Of a DNA stretch of 6,421 nucleotides, positions 1-5,717 are shown in pieces (the first letter of the stretch is position 1; each line of letters starts with the position of its first letter). The position numbers and the translations under genes were made by a program. The stretch is from Phycisphaerales bacterium. GTDB taxonomy: Bacteria > Planctomycetota > Phycisphaerae > Phycisphaerales > UBA1924. Below the pieces are notes generated by a model that ran no database searches, was not told where the DNA came from, and saw nothing but the letters and a program-made list of their open reading frames with translations. The DNA lies in NCBI GenBank assembly GCA_020054055.1, contig JAGVLZ010000029.1:1-6421 (forward strand), in the 5' to 3' direction.

Positions 1-171
1 CATCAAGCGGTGACGGGGCAGCGTCGGGCGGACATCGGCGCGCAAGCCGCGTTCGATTCCGCCAACGCCGCGGATTTCGCCAAGGCCGTGGAAGTCTGGA
101 TCGGCCCGGCGGGGTTGCTCCTCAAAGCGCCCTACAACGGCAAGCCCGCCGACTTTGCTCCCGCGAAGTAG
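1..171 (+). CDS. C-terminal end of an unrecognised protein (5' partial)
   Basis: The first base of the window opens a reading frame of 56 codons that ends in TAG at 169-171; the beginning lies outside the window. The visible tail is alanine-rich and fairly polar, with a short hydrophobic stretch around VEVWIGPAGLLL and a Pro/Ala/Lys end (KPADFAPAK). Codon third positions are strongly G/C, as in the other genes here, which supports real coding. I do not recognise a family from this fragment and see no catalytic motif. It ends 35 bp before the ATG of the substrate-binding protein on the same strand, so read-through from this gene into the transporter genes is possible, although a promoter-like box lies in the gap. 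Confidence 0.6.
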   Translation, partial: HQAVTGQRRADIGAQAAFDSANAADFAKAVEVWIGPAGLLLKAPYNGKPADFAPAK

Positions 172-191
172 CCCGCCGCGCCCTTGCGCGC

Positions 192-206
192 TGCTATCGT
201 CCGCAC
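192..206 (+). promoter_or_regulatory. Candidate leaderless -10 promoter element of the substrate-binding protein gene
   Basis: TGCTATCGT (192-200) reads as an extended -10 element (TGN followed by TATCGT, four of six matches to TATAAT). It ends six bases before the ATG at 207, so transcription would begin at about the start codon. No Shine-Dalgarno sequence and no convincing -35 hexamer are visible. Nearly the same sequence stands at the same distance before the ATG at 5225. That RNA polymerase uses it is inferred. Confidence 0.35.
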
Positions 207-1997
207 ATGGGGCGGATCATCGCCGTCTTGGCATTCATGGTCGCCGCGCTCATCGGTGTCGTCGCCACCGATCGGCCCCGGCCGCGCGCCGACCTGGTGT
301 GGATCGAACCCTCCGATTTCAACACCATCGATCCGCAACGCATGTCACACCTTCCCGACTTGCGGATCGCTTACGCGCTCTTTGAGGGGCTGGTGCGATG
401 GGATACCTCGAGCGAAGACCTGCACGTCGTCCCCGCGCTCGCGCGTTCGTGGGACGTCAGCGGCGACCGCCTCACCTACACCTTCCACCTCGACCCCGAG
501 GCCACGTGGTCCAACGGCGACCCCGTCACCGCTTCGGACTTCGCCTACGCATGGCAGCGCGCCCTCATGCCCGAGACCGGCGCGGACTACATCCAACTCT
601 TCCACCTCATCCGCGGCGGGCGCGAGTTCACCGACTTCCGCGCCGAGCAACTGAAAACATACGCTGATCGCCCCGAAAGCGAGCGCACGCTTGACGCCGC
701 GCACATGCTCCGAGCCGAGGCTGATCGACGCTTCCGAGCAACCGTCGCAGTGAGTGCCGAGGAGGCGCGCACGCTCGTCGTCACGCTCATCCGGCCCGTG
801 CCTTTTTTTCTTGACCTGTGCGCCTTCGGCCCGTTCCTTCCCGTGCATCCGCTGACGCTCGAGCGGTTCATCGACCTTGACCCTCGAACCGCCGCCCTCC
901 ATCAGCGCCACGGCTGGACCAAGCCACCGTTCCTCGTGAATAACGGGCCGTACGTCATCGAACGCTGGCGATTCAAGCGCGACATGCGTCTGACGCCCAA
1001 TCCCCATTACCGCGATCGAACTCTCGCCCGATCGAAGTCGCTCGCCGTCAACTTCATCGAGAATCAGAACACCGCGCTCCTCGCCTTCCGGAGCGGCGCC
1101 GCCGACTGGCACAGCGACCTCGAGGTCGATTACATCGGCGACCTGCTCGATGAATCCCGCGCGGGCCGGCGCGACGACCTCCGCGCGCTCGACGCCTTCG
1201 GCACCTACTTCTGGAGTTTTAACTGCTCGGCGAAACTCTCCGACGGCCGCGACAACCCCTTCCACGATCCCCGCGTCCGCCGCGCGTTCACCCTCGCCGT
1301 GGACAAAAACGCGATCGTCGACCAAGTCCGCCGCGGCGCGGAACGACCCGCGACCACGCTCATCCCGCCCGGATCGATCCCCGGCTTCCGCTCCCCGCCC
1401 GGCCTGCCGTTCGACACCGCCCGCGCTCGCGCGGAACTCGAATCCGCCGGATGGATCGACCGCGATTCGGACGGCGTCCCCGAGAACGCCGCCGGCACTC
1501 CCTTTCCAACCGTCGAGATGCTCGCCACACCAGTCGGCGCGCACAAAGATGTCGCGCAGGTGTTGGGCCGCATGTGGGAGGCCGCGCTCGGCGTCCCGTC
1601 CAAGGTCGTCATCCGGGAGACCAAAGTGTACTCGGCCAGCCTGAAAAAGCAGGACTACATGGTCGCACGCGGCGCGTGGTTCGGCGATTACCTCGACCCG
1701 TCAACCTTTCTCGAGATCCACCGCACCGGCAACGGCAACAACGATCGCGCCTTCTCCGATCCGAAGTACGATCGACTGCTCGCCCGGGCCGACAACGAAC
1801 CCGAACCCGCGCGACGCCTGACGCTTCTCGAAGAGGCCGAGCGATACGCGATGGAGGAGGCGCTCCCGATTCTTCCGATCTGGCACTACGAGCACTACTA
1901 CCTCGCGCGCCCCGAAAACGCCCCCGGCGGCCTCAAGAATCTCAGCACCCATCCGCGCCTCATCCAGTACCCCTTCCTGCTGGAGGTCGCGCGATGA
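207..1997 (+). CDS. ABC transporter substrate-binding protein, family 5 (oligopeptide/dipeptide, OppA-like)
   Basis: A 596-residue extracytoplasmic binding protein that should deliver peptides (or another ligand of this family) to a Dpp/Opp-type permease. Residues 4-20 form a hydrophobic export signal or anchor after Arg3; no lipobox cysteine follows, so it is probably not a lipoprotein. Family landmarks occur in order: DPQRMSHLPDLRIAYALFEG (42-61), the SWD...TFHLDPEATWSNGDPVTASDF stretch (81-112), GPYVIERW (247-254), DPRVRRAFTLAVDKNAIV (354-371) and WFGDYLDPSTFLE (491-503). In the last, Asp494 appears to align with the OppA aspartate that contacts the peptide amino group. An OppA-style C-terminal stretch (EEALPILPIW, 550-559) follows. 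A charged helical segment near 145-180 looks longer than in typical homologues. DRDSDGVPE (418-426) resembles a calcium-binding loop, common in this family. The ATG at 207 was chosen because the signal segment follows it directly. It overlaps the permease gene by four bases. The ligand cannot be read from sequence. Confidence 0.93.
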   Translation: MGRIIAVLAFMVAALIGVVATDRPRPRADLVWIEPSDFNTIDPQRMSHLPDLRIAYALFEGLVRWDTSSEDLHVVPALARSWDVSGDRLTYTFHLDPEATWSNGDPVTASDFAYAWQRALMPETGADYIQLFHLIRGGREFTDFRAEQLKTYADRPESERTLDAAHMLRAEADRRFRATVAVSAEEARTLVVTLIRPVPFFLDLCAFGPFLPVHPLTLERFIDLDPRTAALHQRHGWTKPPFLVNNGPYVIERWRFKRDMRLTPNPHYRDRTLARSKSLAVNFIENQNTALLAFRSGAADWHSDLEVDYIGDLLDESRAGRRDDLRALDAFGTYFWSFNCSAKLSDGRDNPFHDPRVRRAFTLAVDKNAIVDQVRRGAERPATTLIPPGSIPGFRSPPGLPFDTARARAELESAGWIDRDSDGVPENAAGTPFPTVEMLATPVGAHKDVAQVLGRMWEAALGVPSKVVIRETKVYSASLKKQDYMVARGAWFGDYLDPSTFLEIHRTGNGNNDRAFSDPKYDRLLARADNEPEPARRLTLLEEAERYAMEEALPILPIWHYEHYYLARPENAPGGLKNLSTHPRLIQYPFLLEVAR

Positions 1998-2965
1998 TCC
2001 CCCTCATCCTCCGCCGCCTCGTCCAACTGCCCCTCATCATCCTCGCGGTCTACACCGTCACCTTCGTGCTCGCCTGGGCGCTGCCGGGAGAGGCGGTGCT
2101 GACCGACGAGGGGCGCCAACCACCGGCGGAGGTGCTCAATGCCCTGCGCGCTCGATACCACCTGGACGATCCCGCGCGCTTCTACTTCGAATATCTCTAC
2201 CGCGCTTCCGGTGCGATGTGGACCATCGAATCCTTGAAGGGCGCGAGCGGCTCGCCACCACCCCATGTCTTCGACCTCGGCCCATCCTTTCGTTACGAAG
2301 ACTGGTCGGTCAATGAACTGGTCGCTTCTTCGTTGCCGGTCTCGATCGTGCTGGGGCTCTCGGCGATCGTCATCGCGCTTGCCCTGGGGCTGACCGCCGG
2401 GATCATCGGCGCGCTCCGACCCAACTCGCTCATCGACCTTGCCACCCTCTCCGTGGCGCTGCTCGGCATCAGCCTCCCCGCCTTTGTCATCGGCACCCTC
2501 CTCCTCCTCATCTTTCCAGTGTGGCTCGGTGTAGGCTCCGTCGGCTCGTGGGGTCGTCCCATTGACATGATCCTGCCCGCGTTGACACTCAGCCTCCCCT
2601 TCGCCGCATACATCGCGCGCCTCACCCGAATGGGGATGATCGAAGTCCTGAACGCCGACTACGTCCGCACCGCCCGCGCCAAGGGCCTTGCTCCCTCAGC
2701 CGTCATCCTCAAGCACGCGCTGAAAAACGCCTTCCTCCCCGTCCTCTCCTACCTCGGCCCGGCGTGCGCCATGGCCATGACCGGCTCATTCGTCGTCGAG
2801 CGCGTCTTCAACGTCCCCGGCATCGGCCAGCACTTCGTCGGCGCGGTCAAAAACAAGGACCTCTTCGTCATCATGGGCATCACGCTGATCTATTCGACGA
2901 TGCTCACCCTCTTCAACCTCGCCACCGACGCGCTCTATCGCTGGGTCGATCCGCGAATCTCGTGA
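1994..2965 (+). CDS. dppB: ABC transporter permease, DppB/OppB type
   Basis: A 323-residue inner-membrane permease, one half of the channel of a peptide-type ABC importer. The N-terminus (MIPLILRRLVQLPLIILAVY) is the usual DppB/OppB start: basic residues leading into helix 1 (about 10-30). Further helices are predicted near 112-140, 149-174, 190-210, 248-268 and 290-312. The cytoplasmic EAA-type loop that docks on the ATPase is clear at 217-248 (DYVRTARAKG at 222-231), followed by the typical SFVVERVFNVPGIGQ (265-279) and a C-terminus at WVDPRIS. The first periplasmic loop (about 31-111) is longer than usual, with a Gly/Ser/Pro segment (83-93) before the family's DLG-S element. The reading frame is open far upstream, but the ATG at 1994 is the homology-supported start; it overlaps the previous stop as ATGA, implying translational coupling. 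No DppC or ATPase gene follows: the next gene points the other way, five bases downstream. Confidence 0.93.
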   Translation: MIPLILRRLVQLPLIILAVYTVTFVLAWALPGEAVLTDEGRQPPAEVLNALRARYHLDDPARFYFEYLYRASGAMWTIESLKGASGSPPPHVFDLGPSFRYEDWSVNELVASSLPVSIVLGLSAIVIALALGLTAGIIGALRPNSLIDLATLSVALLGISLPAFVIGTLLLLIFPVWLGVGSVGSWGRPIDMILPALTLSLPFAAYIARLTRMGMIEVLNADYVRTARAKGLAPSAVILKHALKNAFLPVLSYLGPACAMAMTGSFVVERVFNVPGIGQHFVGAVKNKDLFVIMGITLIYSTMLTLFNLATDALYRWVDPRIS

Positions 2966-2970
2966 GATGC

Positions 2971-3723
2971 TCAGCGCGCCGCCGGCTTCCGCGCCCCCGC
3001 GCGGATATTCAACAGTTCCACCACAAGGCTGAACGCCATCGCGAAGTAGACGTACCCGCGGGGGAAGTGCTGGTGCAGCCCCTCGGCGACGAGCAGCGCG
3101 CCGATCATTATGAGGAAGGACAGCGCCAGCATCTTGATCGAGGGGTGCCGCTCGACGAATCTCGAAATCTTCCCGGCGAAGACCATCATCACACCGACCG
3201 AGATCAACACCGCGGCGATCATCACCCAGATCGCCTCCGCCATCCCGACCGCGGTGATGACCGAGTCGAGCGAGAAGACGATGTCGAGCATGACAATCTG
3301 CGTGAGCGCCGAGTTGACGGTGATGTGCCTCGGCGCGCTCGGCGAATCGGGCGAACCCTCCGCGGCCCCCTCGATCTTGTGATGAATCTCCTTGGTCGCC
3401 TTGAAGATGAGGAACGCGCCGCCGATGAGGAGCACGAGGTCCTTCCCGCTGATGGCCAGCCCCTCCGCGCCGCCGAGGCCGAAAGAGGTGATCGTAAAAA
3501 TCGGCGCGGTGAGTTTCATCACCCAGAAGATCGAGAGCAGCAGGACGATCCGCATCCCCATCGCGAGCAGAAGCCCGATCTGGCGGACCTTCGCCCGCGA
3601 TTCCTCGGGAAGGCGGCCGCAGAGGATGGCGATGAACACGATGTTGTCGATCCCCAGCACGATCTCGAGCGAGGTAAGGGTGACGAGGGCGATCAGATTT
3701 TCGGCGGTGAAGATCTCGGCCAT
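2971..3723 (-). CDS. TerC-family integral membrane protein (YgdQ/YoaE type)
   Basis: A 250-residue polytopic inner-membrane protein of the TerC family (Pfam TerC). It closely follows the E. coli YgdQ pattern: TLTSLEIVLGIDNIVF (15-30), LMLDIVFSLDSVITAVG-like core (145-160), AAVLISVGVMM (170-180), FVERHPSIKMLALSFL (189-204) and GYVYFAMAFS (223-232). The acidic residues inside the helices (Glu20, Asp26, Asp147, Asp153) are the family's conserved candidates for metal binding. Characterised TerC relatives are linked to tellurite resistance and manganese handling; the exact role of the YgdQ branch is not established, so transport of a metal ion is inferred. A polar Ser/Pro loop (about 119-135) separates the halves. 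The ATG at 3723 fits the family N-terminus; the frame stays open to 3816, but a start there would run into nuoF. No Shine-Dalgarno sequence is visible. It converges on dppB with a 5-bp gap and diverges from nuoF with a 46-bp gap. Confidence 0.92.
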   Translation of the reverse strand: MAEIFTAENLIALVTLTSLEIVLGIDNIVFIAILCGRLPEESRAKVRQIGLLLAMGMRIVLLLSIFWVMKLTAPIFTITSFGLGGAEGLAISGKDLVLLIGGAFLIFKATKEIHHKIEGAAEGSPDSPSAPRHITVNSALTQIVMLDIVFSLDSVITAVGMAEAIWVMIAAVLISVGVMMVFAGKISRFVERHPSIKMLALSFLIMIGALLVAEGLHQHFPRGYVYFAMAFSLVVELLNIRAGARKPAAR

Positions 3724-3735
3724 GGGGGGAATGTA
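3724..3735 (-). promoter_or_regulatory. Candidate leaderless -10 promoter element of the TerC-family gene
   Basis: On the minus strand TACATT (plus positions 3730-3735) is followed by six C bases and then the ATG at 3723. It has four of six matches to TATAAT and the same 6-base spacing to the start codon seen at 207 and 5225. No ribosome binding site precedes the ATG, so initiation on a leaderless or near-leaderless message is a reasonable inference. No good -35 hexamer is visible. Confidence 0.3.
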
Positions 3736-3754
3736 GCCGGGGAAGGCGATGCCG

Positions 3755-3769
3755 TAGAATCGCGCCGGT
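3755..3769 (+). promoter_or_regulatory. Candidate -10 promoter element of nuoF
   Basis: TAGAAT at 3755-3760 matches TATAAT at five of six positions and ends nine bases before the nuoF ATG at 3770. Transcription starting about seven bases downstream would give a leader of only two or three bases, consistent with the absence of a Shine-Dalgarno sequence. The expected -35 region (about 3732-3737) is a poor match and lies on the candidate -10 box of the divergent TerC-family gene. Confidence 0.35.
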
Positions 3770-5146
3770 ATGCCCTGGACCCCCAAGACCACCACCCCGA
3801 TCCTCACCAAACGCATCCCCTCCGCTCCCTACGGCGACCCGAAGGATCGGCACATCGTCCGCTACGACGAGTACGCCCGCACCGGCGGGTACGAGGGGCT
3901 GCGCAAGGCGTTGACGATGAAGCCGGAGGACGTGGTCGCAGAGGTCAAGGATGCCGGCCTGCGCGGGCGCGGCGGGGCGGGGTTCCCGACCGGACTGAAG
4001 TGGACCTTCCTCCCCAAGCACGACCCCGCGAACCCGCAGCCGCGTTACTTGGCGGTCAACGCGGATGAGTCCGAGCCGGGCACCTTCAAGGACCGCCTGC
4101 TGATGGACTTCGATCCGCACCTGATGCTCGAAGGCATCGCGATCGCCTGCTACGCCTGCCGCCTGACCAAGGCGTACGTCTACATCCGCGGCGAGTACTA
4201 CCACCAGGCGATGGTCCTCGAAGAGGCGATCAAAGAGGCATACGCGAAGGGCGTCTTCGGCCAACAGGGTCTGATGAACGGCGCGGCGAACGCATCCGGG
4301 GGGGGCGGTGAGAAGTGGTCCGTCGAGTGCCATGTCCACCGCGGCGCGGGGGCGTACATCTGCGGCGAGGAGACGGCGCTCCTCGAATCGCTCGAAGGCA
4401 AGCGCGGCTGGCCGCGGATCAAGCCGCCCTTCCCGGCGGTGAAGGGGCTCTTCGGCCGCCCGACGATCATCAACAACGTCGAAACCCTCGCGCACCTCCC
4501 CTCGATCATCGAGAACGGCAAGCAGTGGTTCCTGAATCAGGGTGTTCAAGGGAGCGCGGGGACTAAGTTGTTCGGCGTCTCGGGGCACGTAAACAAGCCC
4601 GGCCTCTTCGAGTTTGACCTCGGCATCCCGCTCTCAACGCTCGTGAACCAGTACTGCGGCGGGATGCGCGGGGGCAAGAAGTTCAAGGGAGCCATCGCGG
4701 GCGGCATCTCCACCGGCATCCTCGGCCCCGACCAGTTCGACGCGGAGATGGACTTCGGCATCGGCCCGAAATACAACGTCCTCGGCCTCGGCACCGCCTG
4801 CCCCACCATCTTCGACGAAGACACGGACATGGTGATGGTGGCCCGCAACCTTGCCCGCTTCTTCAAGCACGAATCCTGCGGCCAATGCACCCCCTGCCGC
4901 GAGGGATCGGGCTGGCTCTACCAGTTGATGACCCGCATCGAGCGCGGCGAGGGACGAACGAAGGACCTGGACTTGGCGCTGGAGATCGCCACCGGCATGG
5001 GGGCGATGCCCGGCACCACGATCTGCGGCCTGGCCGATGGCAACAACTGGGCCGTGCGGACGATCATCAACAAGTACCGCGACGAGTTCGAGAGCCGGGT
5101 GAGGCCGACGTATGTTTCGGTGACCGTTGGGGCGGGGGCGGGCTGA
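3770..5146 (+). CDS. nuoF: NADH-quinone oxidoreductase (complex I) subunit F
   Basis: A 458-residue flavoprotein subunit that oxidises NADH in the peripheral arm of respiratory complex I, passing electrons from FMN to iron-sulfur clusters. Visible landmarks in order: the glycine-rich GRGGAGFPTGLKW (66-78) of the FMN/NADH site, NADESEPGTFKDR (97-109), AYVYIRGEY (135-143), GAGAYICGEETAL (192-204), KRGWPRIKPPFPA (211-223), NNVETLAHLP (235-244) and the [4Fe-4S] (N3) ligands Cys370, Cys373, Cys376 in ESCGQCTPCREG and Cys419 in TTICGLADG. Length and N-terminus compare well with E. coli NuoF (about 445 residues). Lack of extra ferredoxin or thioredoxin-like domains argues against HoxF or hydrogenase and formate dehydrogenase homologues. 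A short Gly4 insertion (177-180) is encoded by a run of eight G bases (4298-4305) with the frame intact. nuoE and nuoG are not adjacent. The ATG at 3770 has no Shine-Dalgarno sequence. Confidence 0.96.
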   Translation: MPWTPKTTTPILTKRIPSAPYGDPKDRHIVRYDEYARTGGYEGLRKALTMKPEDVVAEVKDAGLRGRGGAGFPTGLKWTFLPKHDPANPQPRYLAVNADESEPGTFKDRLLMDFDPHLMLEGIAIACYACRLTKAYVYIRGEYYHQAMVLEEAIKEAYAKGVFGQQGLMNGAANASGGGGEKWSVECHVHRGAGAYICGEETALLESLEGKRGWPRIKPPFPAVKGLFGRPTIINNVETLAHLPSIIENGKQWFLNQGVQGSAGTKLFGVSGHVNKPGLFEFDLGIPLSTLVNQYCGGMRGGKKFKGAIAGGISTGILGPDQFDAEMDFGIGPKYNVLGLGTACPTIFDEDTDMVMVARNLARFFKHESCGQCTPCREGSGWLYQLMTRIERGEGRTKDLDLALEIATGMGAMPGTTICGLADGNNWAVRTIINKYRDEFESRVRPTYVSVTVGAGAG

Positions 5147-5147
5147 T

Positions 5148-5168
5148 TATCAATCTGTATTATTGATA
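5148..5168. repeat. AT-rich inverted repeat just after nuoF (possible operator or weak hairpin)
   Basis: TATCAAT (5148-5154) and ATTGATA (5162-5168) are perfect reverse complements separated by seven bases, beginning one base after the nuoF stop codon. A further copy of TTGATA lies at 5174-5179, eleven bases (about one helical turn) after the one at 5163-5168. The stretch 5147-5179 has only 7 G or C in 33 bases, in sharp contrast to its surroundings. There is no U-run, so a classic terminator is unlikely; a protein-binding site upstream of the next gene is an inference. Confidence 0.4.
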
Positions 5169-5210
5169 GAGATTTGATACTTGCCGGGATGAACGGCGGG
5201 GTCGTACTTG

Positions 5211-5224
5211 CCTATCGTTCGCTC
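5211..5224 (+). promoter_or_regulatory. Candidate leaderless -10 promoter element of the small membrane protein gene
   Basis: TATCGT (5213-5218) stands six bases before the ATG at 5225. The 18 bases 5211-5228 match 193-210, in front of the substrate-binding protein gene, at 15 positions, including the sequence CTATCGT and the ATGG. No ribosome binding site is visible here, which favours a leaderless start and supports choosing this ATG. Confidence 0.35.
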
Positions 5225-5635
5225 ATGGTGCGGCCGAACCAGTCCAACCGATGGCGTTCGGCCGATACCGTCGCGCTCCTGCTTTCGTTCGTCATGGGGA
5301 TCGTTGGCTGGACTGGTGTTACGATCGCTACGGACAATGACGAGCCGCGGGATCATCCCTGGTATTTCGGGGGACTCGTCATAGCGTTTCTTGTCGCAGC
5401 GGCGCTTGGCTACTGGCGACCGGCACGATGGTGGTTGTGGGGCACGGCCGCCATCGCGTTTCAGATTCCGTTCTTTCTCGTCGATGCGATGAGCGTTCGC
5501 GGTGTGGGGGCCAATCTTTGGCCGTTGGGCCTCGGCTTCTTGATCGTCTTATCCGGGTTAGGTGCGGGTGCGTCCCAGTTTGGTGCGAGCATCCGCAAGA
5601 CTCGTGAGAGCCGCGCCGAGAAGTTGGCTCGGTGA
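5225..5635 (+). CDS. Small four-helix membrane protein of unknown function
   Basis: A 136-residue protein with four predicted membrane helices (about 15-35, 46-64, 67-87 and 97-117), a short basic N-terminus (MVRPNQSNRWR) and a charged, basic C-terminal tail (IRKTRESRAEKLAR) expected in the cytoplasm. Aromatic and proline residues cluster at helix ends (HPWYFGG at 44-50, RPARWWLWG at 65-73, NLWPLGLG at 97-104), a style seen in small uncharacterised bacterial membrane proteins. I cannot name a family and see no catalytic motif. Alternative starts upstream are the ATG at 5189 and a TTG at 5174; 5225 is preferred for its basic N-terminus and the upstream box. By hand count 39 of 136 codons end in A or T, against 3 of the first 50 in nuoF, so codon use differs from its neighbours. 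It lies alone between nuoF and a convergent gene. Confidence 0.7.
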   Translation: MVRPNQSNRWRSADTVALLLSFVMGIVGWTGVTIATDNDEPRDHPWYFGGLVIAFLVAAALGYWRPARWWLWGTAAIAFQIPFFLVDAMSVRGVGANLWPLGLGFLIVLSGLGAGASQFGASIRKTRESRAEKLAR

Positions 5636-5717
5636 GTCGTCGGAAACGGATCGAACTCGTCGATTGAGCGGGGCCGCACTGAGCCCGCACGTTCGCCACA
5701 TTCATGCCGCGGCGACT

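Noticed and set aside
803..809. Run of seven T bases in the frame expected for a -1 ribosomal slippery site
   Set aside because: It simply encodes part of PVPFFL, a conserved-type hydrophobic stretch. A -1 slip would hit TGA at 812-814 at once, and I see no obvious stimulatory hairpin, so there is no evidence of programmed frameshifting.
1458..1484. Calcium-binding-like DxDxDGxxE motif in the binding protein as a new domain
   Set aside because: Similar Asp/Gly loops after a GW pair are common in family-5 binding proteins, so it is a known family feature.
345..1544. Long open frame on the minus strand (399 codons) opposite the binding protein gene
   Set aside because: High GC content keeps antisense frames open. 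The translation is a monotonous Gly/Ala/Glu/Arg/Val mix with no recognisable domain, while the plus strand encodes a clear family-5 binding protein.
1451..1993. Upstream extension of the permease reading frame
   Set aside because: The extension is an Arg-rich low-quality sequence out of frame with the binding protein. Homology begins at MIPLILRRL, and the ATGA overlap at 1994 is typical of coupled genes.
3724..3816. Longer N-terminus for the TerC-family protein starting at 3816
   Set aside because: The 31 extra residues do not fit the family N-terminus and would overlap the start of nuoF; the ATG at 3723 gives the expected length.
2764..4068. 434-codon plus-strand frame across the permease end, the TerC-family gene and the nuoF start
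   Set aside because: The translation is dominated by Arg, Asp, His and Pro, a typical out-of-frame product, and crosses three well-supported genes.
4298..4305. Run of eight G bases in nuoF as a frameshift or sequencing error
   Set aside because: The nuoF frame is intact on both sides, with family motifs before and after, so the run encodes a short Gly insertion.
2786..4588. 600-codon minus-strand frame spanning the TerC-family gene and part of nuoF
   Set aside because: It is rich in Arg, Ala, Asp and Gly without domain motifs, and runs across two genes with strong homology in other frames; it is a GC-driven shadow.
5174..5224. Earlier TTG (5174) or ATG (5189) start for the small membrane protein
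   Set aside because: Possible, but neither has a clear ribosome binding site, the extra residues add no recognisable feature, and the TATCGT box at 5213-5218 fits the ATG at 5225 better.
5636..5717. Possible bidirectional terminator between the convergent membrane protein and debranching enzyme genes
   Set aside because: Only 5-bp matches were found (for example GCGGG with CCCGC around 5669-5694, and ATCGA with TCGAT nearby), without a T-run; too weak to annotate.
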